From Orbilia blumenaviensis (lineage: Eukaryota > Ascomycota > Orbiliomycetes > Orbiliales > Orbiliaceae), in contig JAVHNS010000012.1 in assembly GCA_036872755.1 (NCBI GenBank), positions 372,001-436,000 of the forward strand: DNA of 64,000 bases, written 5' to 3'. Each line of letters starts with the position of its first letter. The stretch's first letter is position 1. The notes below the pieces were generated by a model. It searched no databases and was not told the DNA's origin. It saw only the letters and a program-made list of their open reading frames with translations. The position numbers and the translations under genes were made by a program. Positions 13,254-25,068 of the stretch are shown in pieces.

Positions 13254-13560
13254 AATAAGCCAATATATGCATCTGATAACCCAATTTTTTTTTTAAAAAG
13301 AATGCAATTAATTTCAGTCATAATAAGTGATAAGAAAGAAAGAACGCCGCTCTGTATATGAACACGCACAGCTCTTGTATCCATGCATAATAAAAAAACA
13401 TAATTAAGTTAAAGCAAAACAACAGCGCGTAGACAACATAAAAAAAAACCACTAATATAAAATATTAAACCACCACCACCACCGATTCAATCAACAAAAA
13501 GAGAACCAGCCCAGCGCGACAGCAGGGAGGGAGGGAGGATTGACTGGATAGATGGATAAC

Positions 13561-16500
13561 TTAGCTCATATCCATAGCATCCAGCACCTCCTCCTCCCCA
13601 TCATAACTCCCCTCCACGCTCACATCTCCATCTCCATTCTCCAGCATCAGGGTCTCATCCGCCTCTTCAGCCGCCATCTTCTTAGCAGTCTCACACATCC
13701 ACGGAAACCAGAATTCAAGATTATTATCAATCAACCTCCCAACCTCCCTCTCCTCGATCTTAACCTCTTCGTATAGATTCTGTAACCATGGCTGTGGGGC
13801 GCCCTTGAATCTGCGGGCGAGGAAGTTGATGTCTCTTGTGAACCCGCTTTGGCTGGGGGGTAGTGGGGTAGATGCTTTGTGTTCGTCGAAGAGGCCTATA
13901 TTTTTTTTTGGAAAATTAGATTAGTATGATAAGTTGTATAATAAATGAATGGGGTTTTTTTTTGGTACATACCCTCTCGATACCCATAGATCAAAACATC
14001 AAATACATTCGTATTCATAATCCTCGTCTCAATCTGCGTCGTATTCTGCCTCTCAGTGTCCAGAATATCCATCCAACTATTCCCATAATCAGTAAACCAC
14101 ACACACACACACACACCCCTCATAATAAACAGTAGGGTAAGAAAGAAAAGAAAGTACTCACTCTTCACTCAAATACATCCTCCTCCAAACCGTCCTCCTC
14201 GCCTCCTCCTTCCTCACATCCTCCACCTCCGCAAGCCCAAGCGCAACCAACGCCATCTGAAACCTTCCAAACCACCTACTACCCCCAACCTCCTCCTCAT
14301 CCCCCTCCCCACCTTCCTCCTCATCATACATCAGCGTCAAAAAGTCCACCATCTCCTCAGCATCCATACTCTGCCCCGTCACCGCCTTCGCAACACCCCT
14401 CTTAAAGATATCCCTCAAGCTCTGATAAGGCAAAACCCTGCTCCCGAACGCTCCGAACGCCAGCTCCGTACCAGCCTGCACATCAATAGCCCCCCTAGCC
14501 TCAACGCTAACATGCGCCTGAACAGCCTGCTGCAACTCCACCATCTTCAGCCGTCTATCAAACGCATCCGACACACTTTCCCCACCAGCCATCAACGCCA
14601 GCTTTCCAATACTCAACTCCACAGCTTGACTCCACAAACACTCCTCACCCTCCGCCGTCTCAACAAGCGTCTCCCCGGCCTCTTTATACCTCCCATCCCT
14701 AACCTCATTAATCCACCTAACCCTAGAATACCTCCCATCGCTCTGCAAAAACCCATCCAAATACTTTTTATAAGACGGGAACTGCACCATCATATCCCTC
14801 AAATTCCCATTCTCAACCTGATACCCATAAAGCACATACGCAAACTCCTCCCCAAACTTCTCAAAATAACCCTCCAATCTGGCCACAATCCCGTCCCTCT
14901 GACCCACAAACTCCTTGCGTTCAGAATCCCCCACATCCCCCCCTCTCTTATCAATCCAGCTATTAATCTTCCCCAGCTCCTCAAAAGCCAGTTCAACAAG
15001 CGTCCCATAATCCCTGTATCTCTCCGCAATATCCACCGCCTGCTCAACACGCTCATGCCCAGCAAGCGCTCTGATCCACTGATTCCTCCCCTTCAGATAA
15101 AGATCCTTAATCTGCTGCCCCTCAGCCACATACTTCCCTTCCTTCTTCTCCTCACACCACACCGCCCTCTCCACAAAACTCCTACAAGCAACTTCAACCA
15201 TCTCAACCATCTGATCCAACACCGCTCCAGAGTATTCCTCAACATGTCCTTCCTTCCTCATCCCCACAACCTTAGTATTAACCTCAATATCCCTATTCAA
15301 CGCCGTCAAAATCTCCGGCCCAGAAGTCCACGGCGGCGACTCAAGTCCCCTGAAATCAGCCCTTCCGTTTTCCCCCAAGTCCCCTTCAAGCCCGTATAAC
15401 CTCGCATGCTGCACTCGAAAATTATGCGCGGTAGCAAGAATAGTAAGCGTGATCTCATTAGACTCATGAACCTTCTTAATAGCCGCCAGAGTATTTCCAC
15501 CAGCGGTACTAACCGCCTCCCTCAGCAAAGGAATAAGCTCATAAATCCTAGGTAAATGCTTCGCAAACCATTCAACCATAGCATTAACAGCCCCGGTCTG
15601 TACGTTATGTTTTTGAAAAAACGCGGAAACAACTTCCAGCAGTAGACCTTCACTCAGATCTTGCCCCGCGCTCTGCTTTTGGGCGAAGGCGCGGTAGACG
15701 GCGCGTGCCGCTTCCATCTTTTCGGCGTCCCAGAGGAGTTTCCAGCGGACTTCTCGGGAGATTTGGCGGTGTACTGTGCGTAGGTATTCCGCCAGCATTA
15801 GAAGCTTTTGAGCACGTGATTCGAGGTAGATGTCGATTGAAGGGCCGAAGGTGGCGAGGTACTGTCCGTGAGAGCACATCAGGTCCATACTGAGGTTCCT
15901 AGCTGCTTGTTGGACTTCATCGGTTGGGTATGTGATCTCGCGGCGGCCCTTGAAGTTCAGCAGGTTCTGTAAAAAAAATTACATCAACCAACCGTTAGCT
16001 AGAACCGCAATATAAACCTCCCCTATGTATATATGTATATAACATATATTGTAAAAACTCACCTTCTCATTCGTCCCAAAAAACACCGCCAGCTCCATCT
16101 TCGACTTGACCGGAATCGGCCTCGGCGACGGCAGCGGCCTAAGATCGGCGGCTTCCGCATCGAACACCGTCAACTTGAGCACCCCAGCCCCCTTAGTAAT
16201 AATCACCACTCCAGGCGAATAATACTTCCTCCTCAGATCCCCGCCACTAGCAGAGGAATCCATCCTAAAGCTCTTGATCGGATTAAGCGCCGCCGTCCCA
16301 TCCTGCGTCAACTCCTCAACTCCACTCCCAATAATCTCAACCCGACTATTGGCCTTAAAATCAATAACCTCCTCAAACCCAACCGTGGAATCATACGAAA
16401 CATCAGGAATCCCATCCCCGAATTCTACATCATATTTATCCTCCGGAATAATAGACGTCAAAACCACCGCTCTCGAAAACACCACAAAAGCCGTGCGGTA

Positions 16501-18115
16501 AGGGTTGGGAAGATATAACCTCGGTTTCGCCGTATCAGCCGCCGTCCTAACCGGCTCCTGAAAACAAGAAATATAATGCGCCTTCCTGATCACAAACTGT
16601 GATCCACGGTCTATGGTCGCCAAAACGAGGGTATAATGCGTAACATTCTCCCCCATATCAGCATCTCCATTCCACGCCGTAAGAACCAGCACATTAGCTC
16701 CAGCAGCATTACTCTGTCCCGCCGCAATATCCAATACCGTAAAAGCCTCGCGATCAAGCTGACTCATACTCGGCGGCCCAACCGCCAAAACCCTCGAAAT
16801 CAGCTGTTCTCGCATATCAACGTCCGAAAGCACAACAGCTGCACCATTCCGACTGACTTCCCACCGAGTAATATGCCCATGCGACGTAGCAACCCAAAGC
16901 TCACGTTCAGCACGTCCAATAATCCTTCCGGACCTAACAGCCACAATTTCCTTCCTAACACTTCCAGATTTAAAAGCGCTGGCCAAGTTACCCAGAAGCC
17001 CACCGACGACGCTAGATCCGATGTTCTTGAGTGTTGTAAGCTGCACGACCGGCTTTCCGACGCCATCTCGTAGCGATAAGTGTATAACCCGATTCTGGTT
17101 CGTACAGATGATAAACCCGGCCGGCTCGATATTAGCGATCATATGCGCCTGCTCACCCGACGACAGCGGTAAAACTCCTTCAACACCACGTCTACGCTGT
17201 AAGAGACCTTCAGTCATAGCGCTGCTGACTGAATCCCAGTATGCAATCCTGCCGGTGAAGGGCATGACCACGACAAGACCGGCTTCATCGCTGCTTCCTG
17301 TGGGGCTGACCAGTGATCCGAGTGGCTGTGGAGCATTGGCACCTCTGTGGGCACCACCGTGGATTTCGTCGGATGGGAGAGGGAAATGGTTCGGTTTCGG
17401 GAGGAGCTGGACGTCATCGTAACGCCAGACGTCGACGCCGCGGTCTTTGATGAGAAGAGCGTTGCCGGAGGATTGGTCGGTGATTGCGGTCATTCGTTTC
17501 GCATAGTTGTCTAGATAAATATCAAAAAAACAAAAGCATTATTTTTCAGTATAATCCACTCTTATATGTATGACGTAGGTGTAAGGACAATGGTGGTAAC
17601 AACCTCCTGAATCCCTCAATTCCATCGGCAGACCCGTCAGCTGGGCTACACAGTATTTCGTCGTCTTGGCCTAGATATAACCATCAAATAAACACCCCAT
17701 TAGCATCCCTCTTATAATTATCACAATATAAAAACCCCCCCCAATCCATCCTCCCCGCAAACAATGATAACAAAAAAAAGAATTTAAAAAAACATACCCA
17801 TTCCACCAACGGCCCCTTCTTCTTATCCTGCAAAGACCTAATAGAGCTCACATCCATCGTAGCAGCCGCCACGGCGGCCATAGCCTCAGGCGACGCATTG
17901 AGCTCCCTCTGCGCAGAAACAGACCTCTGTCTGACCTTCTTCGTCGGATGCAAAGAATTGGACGCGCTTAGCAGTGAGTTCTGACTCGATGGGACGGGTC
18001 GAGGACGTCGGCGTGATTGTGTGCTGAAACTGGTGTTGGCGCTGTTTTGCGTCGAGGGTTGGTCCAGCATTGACGCGTTTGATAGTTGTGATGGGTGGTG
18101 TAGGGGGTCTGTCAT
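13561..18115 (-). CDS. Nucleoporin Nup133
   Basis: Six exons (18115-17798, 17670-17604, 17510-16063, 15966-14162, 14076-13973, 13895-13561) encode 1358 aa, a length usual for filamentous-fungal Nup133. Residues 1-105 are a Ser/Arg-rich, probably disordered extension. The segment around DVWRYDDVQLLPKP (about 140-155) starts the N-terminal beta-propeller, mostly in exon 3; exon 4 codes for the long alpha-helical stack that joins the Y-shaped (Nup84/Nup107) complex of the nuclear pore scaffold. The join near the C-terminus gives WRRMYLSEE/DWMDILDTE, matching the conserved WRR...DDW segment of the family. The C-terminal ~35 residues are acidic. It lies upstream of Dre2 on the same strand with 940 bp between them. 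Identification rests on overall architecture and motifs. Confidence 0.85.
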
Positions 18116-19055
18116 TGTGATATGTTTCTTCTCTCTCTCTTTTTTTTTCTTCTTCTTTATTTTTATTTTTTTGAGAGGAGAGAAGGACAGGAGGCGACGG
18201 GATTTAAGGTGACGGGATCTCTATTCGCACGATGAGGGGGGAGGTGGTTATGCGAGGAGGGGACCGTCGGTCGAGATGAAGGTGAAGATGAGGTTGTGGT
18301 GTGTGTGGTTTGAGGTGTGGTTTTTGGTCTTTCGCGAATGTTGACGAAATTGCGAGGTCGTCTTGTTTTTTTTCGGCCGTGAAAGTTTGGCCTTGCGTTG
18401 TTGTCGACAGGACTCAGCTTTAACTAGCTTAGTCACTGCTATCAGCCACTGTTTTACTATAGATACCTAGGTATCGATAAAGGATATAGGTACCTACTTA
18501 GGTACCTAGTTAAGACATAATAAACCAATATCTAATAGGCATGTAAAGGGGTAGCATAGAGTTTTGTTATCTATTTATTTCTTTGATTTCACTATCGATA
18601 GAACCATCGCTGTAAGAAGGGCATTTCGTAGACACTCGAGGAGGCCCCTAGTCTTGTAATATACGACGCTTCGATGGAGACCCCGTATATAATAGTAAGA
18701 ATAATAATAATATATATGTGTGTATATATAAAACTATAAAAATACCCAGTCGACTCAGATTCTCCCAAAAAAAAAAAAAAGAAACCATCTAAGTAGCAAT
18801 CCGCATTTATAGCAGTAACAGTAACAGTAGTAGTTAATAGTTATAGTATAGTATAGTAACCCCCCCTCTCCTCGAAGCAGTGAGTAAGTGAGTGAGCGAG
18901 TAGGTGAGCGAGTGCCATCAGCTAACTAAAGCTATCGAACGCCGTTATTCCATGCAATCCCTTCCCAAAAAAAAGAACTTAAGTTGTAAAAAAAGAGGTC
19001 CCAAAAAATACTTCAAACAGTCCACCCAGGTAGTTATTCCTAGGATAAGTTTTTT
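18116..19055. other. Nup133-Dre2 interval with a cluster of TAGGTACCTA motifs
   Basis: No gene. It serves as upstream region of Nup133 and 3' flank of Dre2. Positions 18463-18510 hold three near-adjacent palindromes: ATACCTAGGTAT (18463-18474) and TAGGTACCTA at 18487-18496 and 18499-18508. Short T and A runs and TATATG repeats near 18710 make up the rest. Confidence 0.6.
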
Positions 19056-20355
19056 TTAAAACTGGTCGTCGCCAACCGGCAGACGCACCTGCTCGCCGGG
19101 CTTGAATGCTGGCAGGCCGATGTATGGACACCCGTCGCATCTGTTATCCCCCAAATAGCACCATTAGTATACGAATACAACCCTATCACAGAAAGTAAGG
19201 GAGAAAAAAAAAAAAAGTACCTAAAAGCATCACCGAGATAACAATTCCCACAGCTACTAGCCTTCCCCTCAACCGTAAAATCAATCTCTGCAAGATCGTC
19301 CAATTCCAACTTAACAGCCTTCGGCGCCACTGGAGCAACCTTCGCAGGCGCGGCGACGACAGCAGCCAGTGCTTTATCAGCTTTATCCCTCTTAGCTTTA
19401 TCCTCTGCTTCGATCTTTTCTTTCAATCCGCAGGTACAATCTTTGCACGCTCTCCGGCGTTTTCCGGGCTTTGGGCGACACTCCGGGGCTGTAATTTATT
19501 TATTCATCTATAGTTAGTTTTTTGAATCTACGGGGAAAAGGCAGGTAGGTGTGGGGGTTATATAGCGGGGAACATACGCTGCTGTACTGGCATAGCAAGA
19601 TCGGAGTCATCCAGCAGGTCGTTCTCATCGATTAGATCGTCGTCATCCTCCTCTTCTCCGAAGTCTGCATCCAAATCATCTCCTAAATCCACAAACCCGA
19701 CTTTATACTCCTTCTTCTTCTCCGTCTTGACTCCATTTAGCGGAACAGCTGCAGCAGTCGTAGTAGTCGCAGTCGTAGTAGAGGTAGGAGCAGCAGCAGC
19801 GGAAGAGTTCCCATTGATAGAAACAGTAGTAGCACTCTTCAACGGCACCGTCTCATCCTTTTTCTTCCTCCCAAACCTCAACGGCACAGCCGCACTCTTC
19901 GCATAATCCGGCTTCGAAAACGACACCCCACCATCCACCTCACTAACCACCAACCCAGCCAGCACAACCTGCAACCGATCGACTCCCTTCAGCGCATCCT
20001 TCCCCTCCGCCGTCCACCTGGATCCAGGCGACATGGACGCCACCACCTTCTGCAATAACGCCGTATCGATATCATACGCCGTCGAAGCGTTGGAAGGAGC
20101 TGGGTCGGAGAGGAGGATAACGGTAGCGTAAGTTTCGGCGGGGAGGTTTACAAGACCGAGCGCGATACGGTCGAGCATTTGCACATCGGTCGAGGAGCGT
20201 GGGTGGGTGGCCAGGGCGGCTTGGAGGACTTCTGGCTTGGAGGCGACGGCGGGGGGGCACAGTAGGAGTGTTTTTGGGGAGGATTTGGAGGGGTGGGTGG
20301 TGGTAGGTGGGGGGATCGGATCGAAGTCCGAGGAGAAGTCTATCATCGCCGGCAT
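19056..20355 (-). CDS. DRE2: Dre2/anamorsin, cytosolic Fe-S cluster assembly factor
   Basis: Three exons (20355-19578, 19488-19221, 19140-19056) encode 376 aa. An N-terminal SAM-methyltransferase-like region (about 25-165) is followed by an Ala/Thr-rich linker, an acidic patch ([22 protein letters not shown]) and the C-terminal CIAPIN1 domain. Motif I is C263-X10-C274-X2-C277-X-C279, within CKDCTCG, which binds a [2Fe-2S] cluster. Motif II is C339-X2-C342-X7-C350-X2-C353, as in SCGNC...CDGCP. Both spacings equal those of yeast Dre2. The protein takes electrons from Tah18 early in cytosolic Fe-S assembly, also supplying ribonucleotide reductase. Intron 2 cuts through motif II between F348 and C350. 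All eight ligand cysteines are present, so the gene looks functional. Confidence 0.96.
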
Positions 20356-21220
20356 TTTTTTCGTCCCAAACGAATCGGGGTTTTTTGGATCAAATTTTAT
20401 ATCTAGTTCCTTGATTCATGTTAGATTAGCTAATTGATTGGTTATTGTAATAATGGTGTATATAATATACCGGCTTGTTCGATGCGATGGCGGTAAGCTA
20501 TGGTAGCTATAGAGAATGTCGTATTGAATCTGGTGATGGAATTATAGTCGTCGGGCAAACCAGAGCAACCTCAGAGAGTTTTATTTAGACAAAACCAAAA
20601 AAAACCGCTGACGACTTCCAACTCTTATACACAAAACTAAAAGATGAAAATAAAGTAAAATACTAAAACCTCGGAACGAAAAAAAAAAAAAAAAAAAGAG
20701 AAACCAGGCGATGGAACTCGAATTAATTTATGTATGCCCAATCCCGTCACCTTTGATTCAGTTTCTCCAAGCTAGTCAATAGCTACCTAAGCTAATTCAA
20801 GAGCAAGAAGTAAAAAAAAAAAGACAAACCCGCGGATATACAGGGACAGAGAAGAGAGAGAGGCAAAAAACAAGAAGGATCGATTATCAATTAGTAATGT
20901 GGTCCGGCTAGTGGTCCACTGCCGATATCGCCTTGTTTCTCTGTCTCTGTCTCTCCTTCTCTCTAAAAACCGGAGAAATACTGCGAGAGAACTGAGCTGT
21001 CCCCCCTCTCTCGCACCCTCTGTTTGTCATCATCATCTAACTATCTTTTATCTATTATAGACTATATCTGCCACATACTAAGCTAACTACCTACATGATG
21101 TTTTAGATCCCTCCAAGGAAAAAGGGAAGATGCATATGATATCAGGGTGGATATTAAAAAGTCAAGGGCAGGTAGTTACTCATCGATTTCGGCCCTTCGG
21201 AGGCCATTGCATGCAGGCAG

Positions 21221-21224
<4 letters not shown>

Positions 21225-21261
<37 letters not shown>
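21225..21261. repeat. Poly-A tract of 37 bases
   Basis: The longest homopolymer in the window, in non-coding DNA, with no recognisable element 5' of it. Confidence 0.95.
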
Positions 21262-21263
<2 letters not shown>

Positions 21264-23820
21264 CGGGGTGGGGATACAATCACACCATGGACTATTCCAC
21301 TTACCCTATTGTAATCCCTTTTAGCAGTACTAACTTACTAATTACCAAGTAAGTCTCTACCTTTAACTAATAGCTTCTTAAAGTCAGTCTGGGAAAGAAG
21401 GAAAGAAAAGAAAGCAAAGAAAGGAAAAAGTTAGAGCTAGCTGCCTCAGGGACTACCCCCGGATCCGAGCAATGCAACGATCGAGTTTAGTCTCGTTATA
21501 TCATCGCAACCCCCCTCCCTCTAACTATGTAGGTCTACCCAACTGACTAGCACCACCGCCAAGTGCACCACCACCCCAGCAAATACATACGTACCTCACA
21601 CGGACAGAAGCATGTAGGTACTTACACAAGAGCGTGTCTGTGTGTCTGTGTGTGTGTATACGTGCAGCAGCAGCAGCATACATTACATACATGAAGAAAA
21701 GAGGTGCGAGCTAACCGTCAAAAAAAGTCTGGGGTAGCGACAGGAACCCGGACCAAGAACATAACAGGCAATATTTGATCAAACGGGGCAAATGCATCCA
21801 TCCTAAGCCCGGCCTCTTTTAACATTGATTGCATATCGCGCTCGAGACGATACAAAGGCAAATGAGATAATAGCAGGCTGCAAGCACGAGACTTTGTACC
21901 CCCTCTTCCGCCGAACCCATTACTACTGCCTGGTATCTACTTACTTAAGAACTTACTTAAGTACTTACCTAGGTATTAGCCAAAAATGAAAAACTTGAAA
22001 CTTGATCGGATCAAAGGCTAAGTTGGAGTACTCAAGTTGGAGAGAGGTTGGAGAGAAGTGAGGGGCCCGGTTGGGGAAGGGGGTGATGGTGGGTGGTGGC
22101 GGGCCCAAGAACCTAGACCTGGATCGACTTCCAATTTCGACGCTCCAGCTTTTCGAATCGAAGGTTTTGATTGAATACATCTTAAGTAAGTCTTGTCTGA
22201 GCGAAAATGTTTCGTTCGTCATTCGGCCGTCAGGTGCCGCGGCCGGATTCGAGTCGATGCGAGTTGAGAAAGACTGCCTTTAAAAGGGACCACCGGCTGC
22301 CTCTTATCGCGGCCTCTCTCCCTTCCTTCTTCTTCTTTTCTACAATTACTTCAGATACAATTACTATATCGTATATATATACTGCTACAGATTATTATCA
22401 TTATTATACCATACGGACTGGTCGAATAAGCCTCCCCGCAGTCTATCTAGACTCTGAGATAAACTATATCTATCTATCCGTCTTTCCTCAATTACATTGA
22501 AAGATTGCAACATCGAGTCTCTGGTACGAGCTTGTTATCGATATCGATATCAACATCAATACCCGTTATCTTCTCGAGCGGATATATCCATCCATTCGAT
22601 CGATTCGAGCTATCGCATCGCTTCGTTTCCCCGCAAACTAAAAGCCACTAGAACCATACACGTTCAAACCATAGAAAACACATTAAAGAATACCACCTGT
22701 TATCGTCTCGTATTGATATCGATATATCTATAATTATCCGATATCTGGATTATAAAAAAAAAGAGTGAGTATTGTCGCTATTTTTTTTAATTATTCTGTT
22801 CCATCTATCATTCTTCTTCTTTTTCTTCTCATCTTCCACGCGTCGATGTCCGATGAGATGCCCATCTCAGCCGTTGGATCGGACCCGAAGACGAGGAAGA
22901 AGGAGACTATACTAGTTTGTTCGAGTTACTTTCCCTGGTCGTGCTTGTGTCGTGTGCTACTTCCATTTTTTCCCCACACCCCAATCCGTCAAGGCTTCAT
23001 TCAGGTCGAGAGTCCGACGGGGTCTCATGACCACTTTTTTCTTGTCTCTCTCTTCCTTTCGGACATATCCTCCCAACAGAACAGACAACAGTAACAGACG
23101 ATTCCTTTTGATCCCTTTTTTACATGACTCAAACAGAAAAAGGAAACCTTTTAAGAAACAGAGTTTCCTTTCTGATCCGATGGCTTCGGAGGTCATTGCA
23201 AAATGAATGAACCACATCAATCGATGAATGAATATACCCTCCTGTTGTTAGCTATGGCAGCCGGGTCAAAATGCGGAGTAATGCAATTGAATTGGGGCCC
23301 CAATCCATACCCACCTACCCATATGCATGAAAAAAAGTCAATTGGCAATTGAGATGCATTCCAAAATATGGGAGATAAGAGAAAGAGAGAAAAAAGAAGG
23401 GTCGGGAATTCGAATCCGCCTTTCCCTGGACTAGCCGGCCTGGCATCATCATTATCATCATCACTGCCAATCTCTTCCCCCCTCTCTCTGTCGGTCTCTA
23501 CATACCTGTTTGTCTGTTTGTCTGTTTGTCCGTCCCCTCTTTCCCAGTCACAGCCAGGGATGGGTCGATCGAGGTCATGGATGGGTGGTCTGGGTACGTA
23601 CTGGCCAAGGGTACAAGCGAGTCCGTCCGTGGCCGCAGCTGCAGCATAGCTAGCAAACGTAGCACCAAAACGGGCTCAAATTGTGTGAGGGAGAGAGAGA
23701 AGAAGAGGTCACTCCACCATATGGCCATCAGACCAGACGTCACCCACCCGGCTTCTCCCCGACGTCGCTAGATGTCGAACGACCCAGATGCAAAATAAAC
23801 CCAGATCTGGCCGGATATTT

Positions 23821-23842
23821 CCTATCCCTATCCCTATCCCTT
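23821..23842. repeat. Short CCCTAT array
   Basis: About three and a half CCTATC hexamers in tandem, the same unit as the array at 26192-26221. It differs from the canonical CCCTAA telomere unit by one base. Confidence 0.85.
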
Positions 23843-24150
23843 TACTTTACATGGCATTCGGAGTTCCTTAGCTTCCCCGTGGCCTGACCGCAACAGCTAT
23901 TTGCGTCAGTTTCTTTTCTTAAATAAAGGGCATTAGCAGAAAAAAAGAATAAGGCCCCGAACGGGAAACCCAAGCTGCCTGTCCGCCTGCAACTGCAACT
24001 GCAACTGCAAGTGACGTTGGGTTGTTTACGGGTTGGGGGGGAATTTTCATAAACCCGGTGACCGCGATGAGCCATAATCCGCTTCACTTCCTTATTGAAC
24101 AGAAAATCAGTGTTCAAGGCTTTTCTTTAATTTTTTTGCGTTCGTGATAG

Positions 24151-24158
24151 TATATAAA
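24151..24158 (+). promoter_or_regulatory. TATA box candidate of the Stf2-like gene
   Basis: TATATAAA lies 395 bp upstream of the ATG and is followed by a pyrimidine-rich sequence without a single ATG, as expected for a promoter with a long leader. Confidence 0.5.
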
Positions 24159-24545
24159 CCTTCATTGACCCCCTTCTATTTTTTCTCTTTTCCTTTCTTT
24201 CTTGTTCACCATCATCCACTTGAAAGATATATTTCCCCCACACCTGCTCAATTGACTTTATACGTCTACGCTATTACTACCACTACCACTACCATCACAT
24301 ACTACTTACTCCCTCAATCACGCACCCGACCCCTTCTTAACCTCTCTCTCTCATCTTTAAGCTTCCAAAAAAAAGCTTCCTACAATCATCCAAATTCATA
24401 AAAAAGAAACCTCATTTCTCTAACATCCAAGACCCTCTTATCAAAAGCTCCAATCCAATCCAATCCATAAAATCCAATCCAATCCAATACTTCTTTTTAA
24501 CAGAAGACATCCCTCACACGACCTTAAACAACAACTACCGCCAAA
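24159..24545 (+). promoter_or_regulatory. ATG-free, pyrimidine-rich 5' leader of the Stf2-like gene
   Basis: About 387 bases with no ATG, C/T-rich tracts and a TCCAA pentamer array (24449-24488), ending in a favourable ACCGCCAAA-ATG start context. It is consistent with the leader of a strongly expressed gene. Confidence 0.5.
24449..24488. repeat. TCCAA pentamer repeats
   Basis: About seven TCCAA units interrupted once by TAAAA, inside the presumed leader of the Stf2-like gene. Confidence 0.9.
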
Positions 24546-25068
24546 ATGACCCGCACAAACAAGGCCAACGACGTCCCCCACAACAACCCGGAAGCCGCCA
24601 GCCTCATGACCGAAGCCCACTACCCCAAATTCTTCGCCAAATCCGGCTTCGTCGACACCGCCCCCTCGAAGACAAAGAAGGACGGCGGTGGCAAAGGCAA
24701 TTGGTACGCCCAACTCCCTTCACAACACATTTATTCCCCCCCATCGTAAAAAATCCCAAATACTAACGAGACATGATTGAATGTTGAACAGGGGCCACCC
24801 AGGCGACGAACTCGAAGACCTGGACGAGTTCAACATGACCCGTCCCCGCCGCTACTCCAACACAAGCCCAACCAACACGCACTTCGGGCTTAAATCCAAA
24901 TTCGAGGCTCATGAGGAAGACCCGCTCTATGATGAAGAACGTCATGGACCCGCTCCTACTGATGAGCATGTTGTTACCACTGCTGTTGTTAATGGCAATG
25001 GGAGTGCTAATGACGAGTCCTCTGCTGCTGCTCCATCGAGTGGTGGTGGTGAGGCTTTGAAGGCTTAA
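24546..25068 (+). CDS. Stf2-like small hydrophilic protein (ATP synthase-stabilising factor family)
   Basis: Two exons (24546-24703, 24792-25068) encode 144 aa. It begins MTRTNK and carries the conserved block SKTKKDGGGKGNW/GHPGDELEDLDE across the splice site, closely resembling the SGKGNWGKPGDE block of yeast Stf2. Yeast Stf2 is a glycine-rich hydrophilin first linked to stabilising the F1F0-ATPase/inhibitor complex and also to desiccation tolerance. The C-terminal third is polar (Asn/Ser/Ala/Gly) and has no membrane segment or signal peptide. The start is fixed by the MTRTNK match and by the ATG-free leader. The family assignment is good; the cellular role in this fungus is inferred. Confidence 0.85.

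Larger units (their letters stand above)
8272..13560. other. Gene desert between casein kinase I and Nup133
   Basis: About 5.3 kb with no convincing gene on either strand. It contains GA-rich tracts (8455-8660), CAAT repeats around 9459-9510, a 28-bp AC microsatellite, a 26-bp A run, a perfect 32-bp palindrome and a copy of the dispersed repeat at 13112-13253. The longest open frames, such as 10834-11526, consist of low-complexity His/Thr and Lys strings. A non-coding RNA or remote promoter elements are possible, but nothing in the bases proves either. Confidence 0.55.
20356..24150. other. Gene-free interval between Dre2 and the Stf2-like gene
   Basis: About 3.8 kb with no supported gene. 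It contains a 37-base A run (21225-21261), AC/GT-rich stretches around 21640-21665, clustered CTTAAGTA and TACCTAGGTA motifs at 21945-21975, GATATCGATATC-type repeats at 22537-22560 and 22716-22730, an ATCCCT array at 23821-23842 and AACTGC hexamers near 23993-24013. Open frames are short and unsupported by splice structure or family motifs. Confidence 0.55.

Noticed and set aside
14512..15399. A 295-codon frame antisense to Nup133
   Set aside because: It is a shadow of Nup133 exon 4, with Leu/Pro/His-rich nonsense composition.
21225..21261. Poly-A tracts (also 11272-11297 and 26470-26492) as retroposon tails
   Set aside because: No element body, reverse transcriptase remnant or target duplication adjoins any of them; the AT-rich intergenic DNA has many homopolymers.
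22300..24150. A 5' exon of the Stf2-like gene, suggested by a GTGAGT at about 22766
   Set aside because: A TATA box at 24151 and an ATG-free leader explain the gene without it; no acceptor could be singled out.
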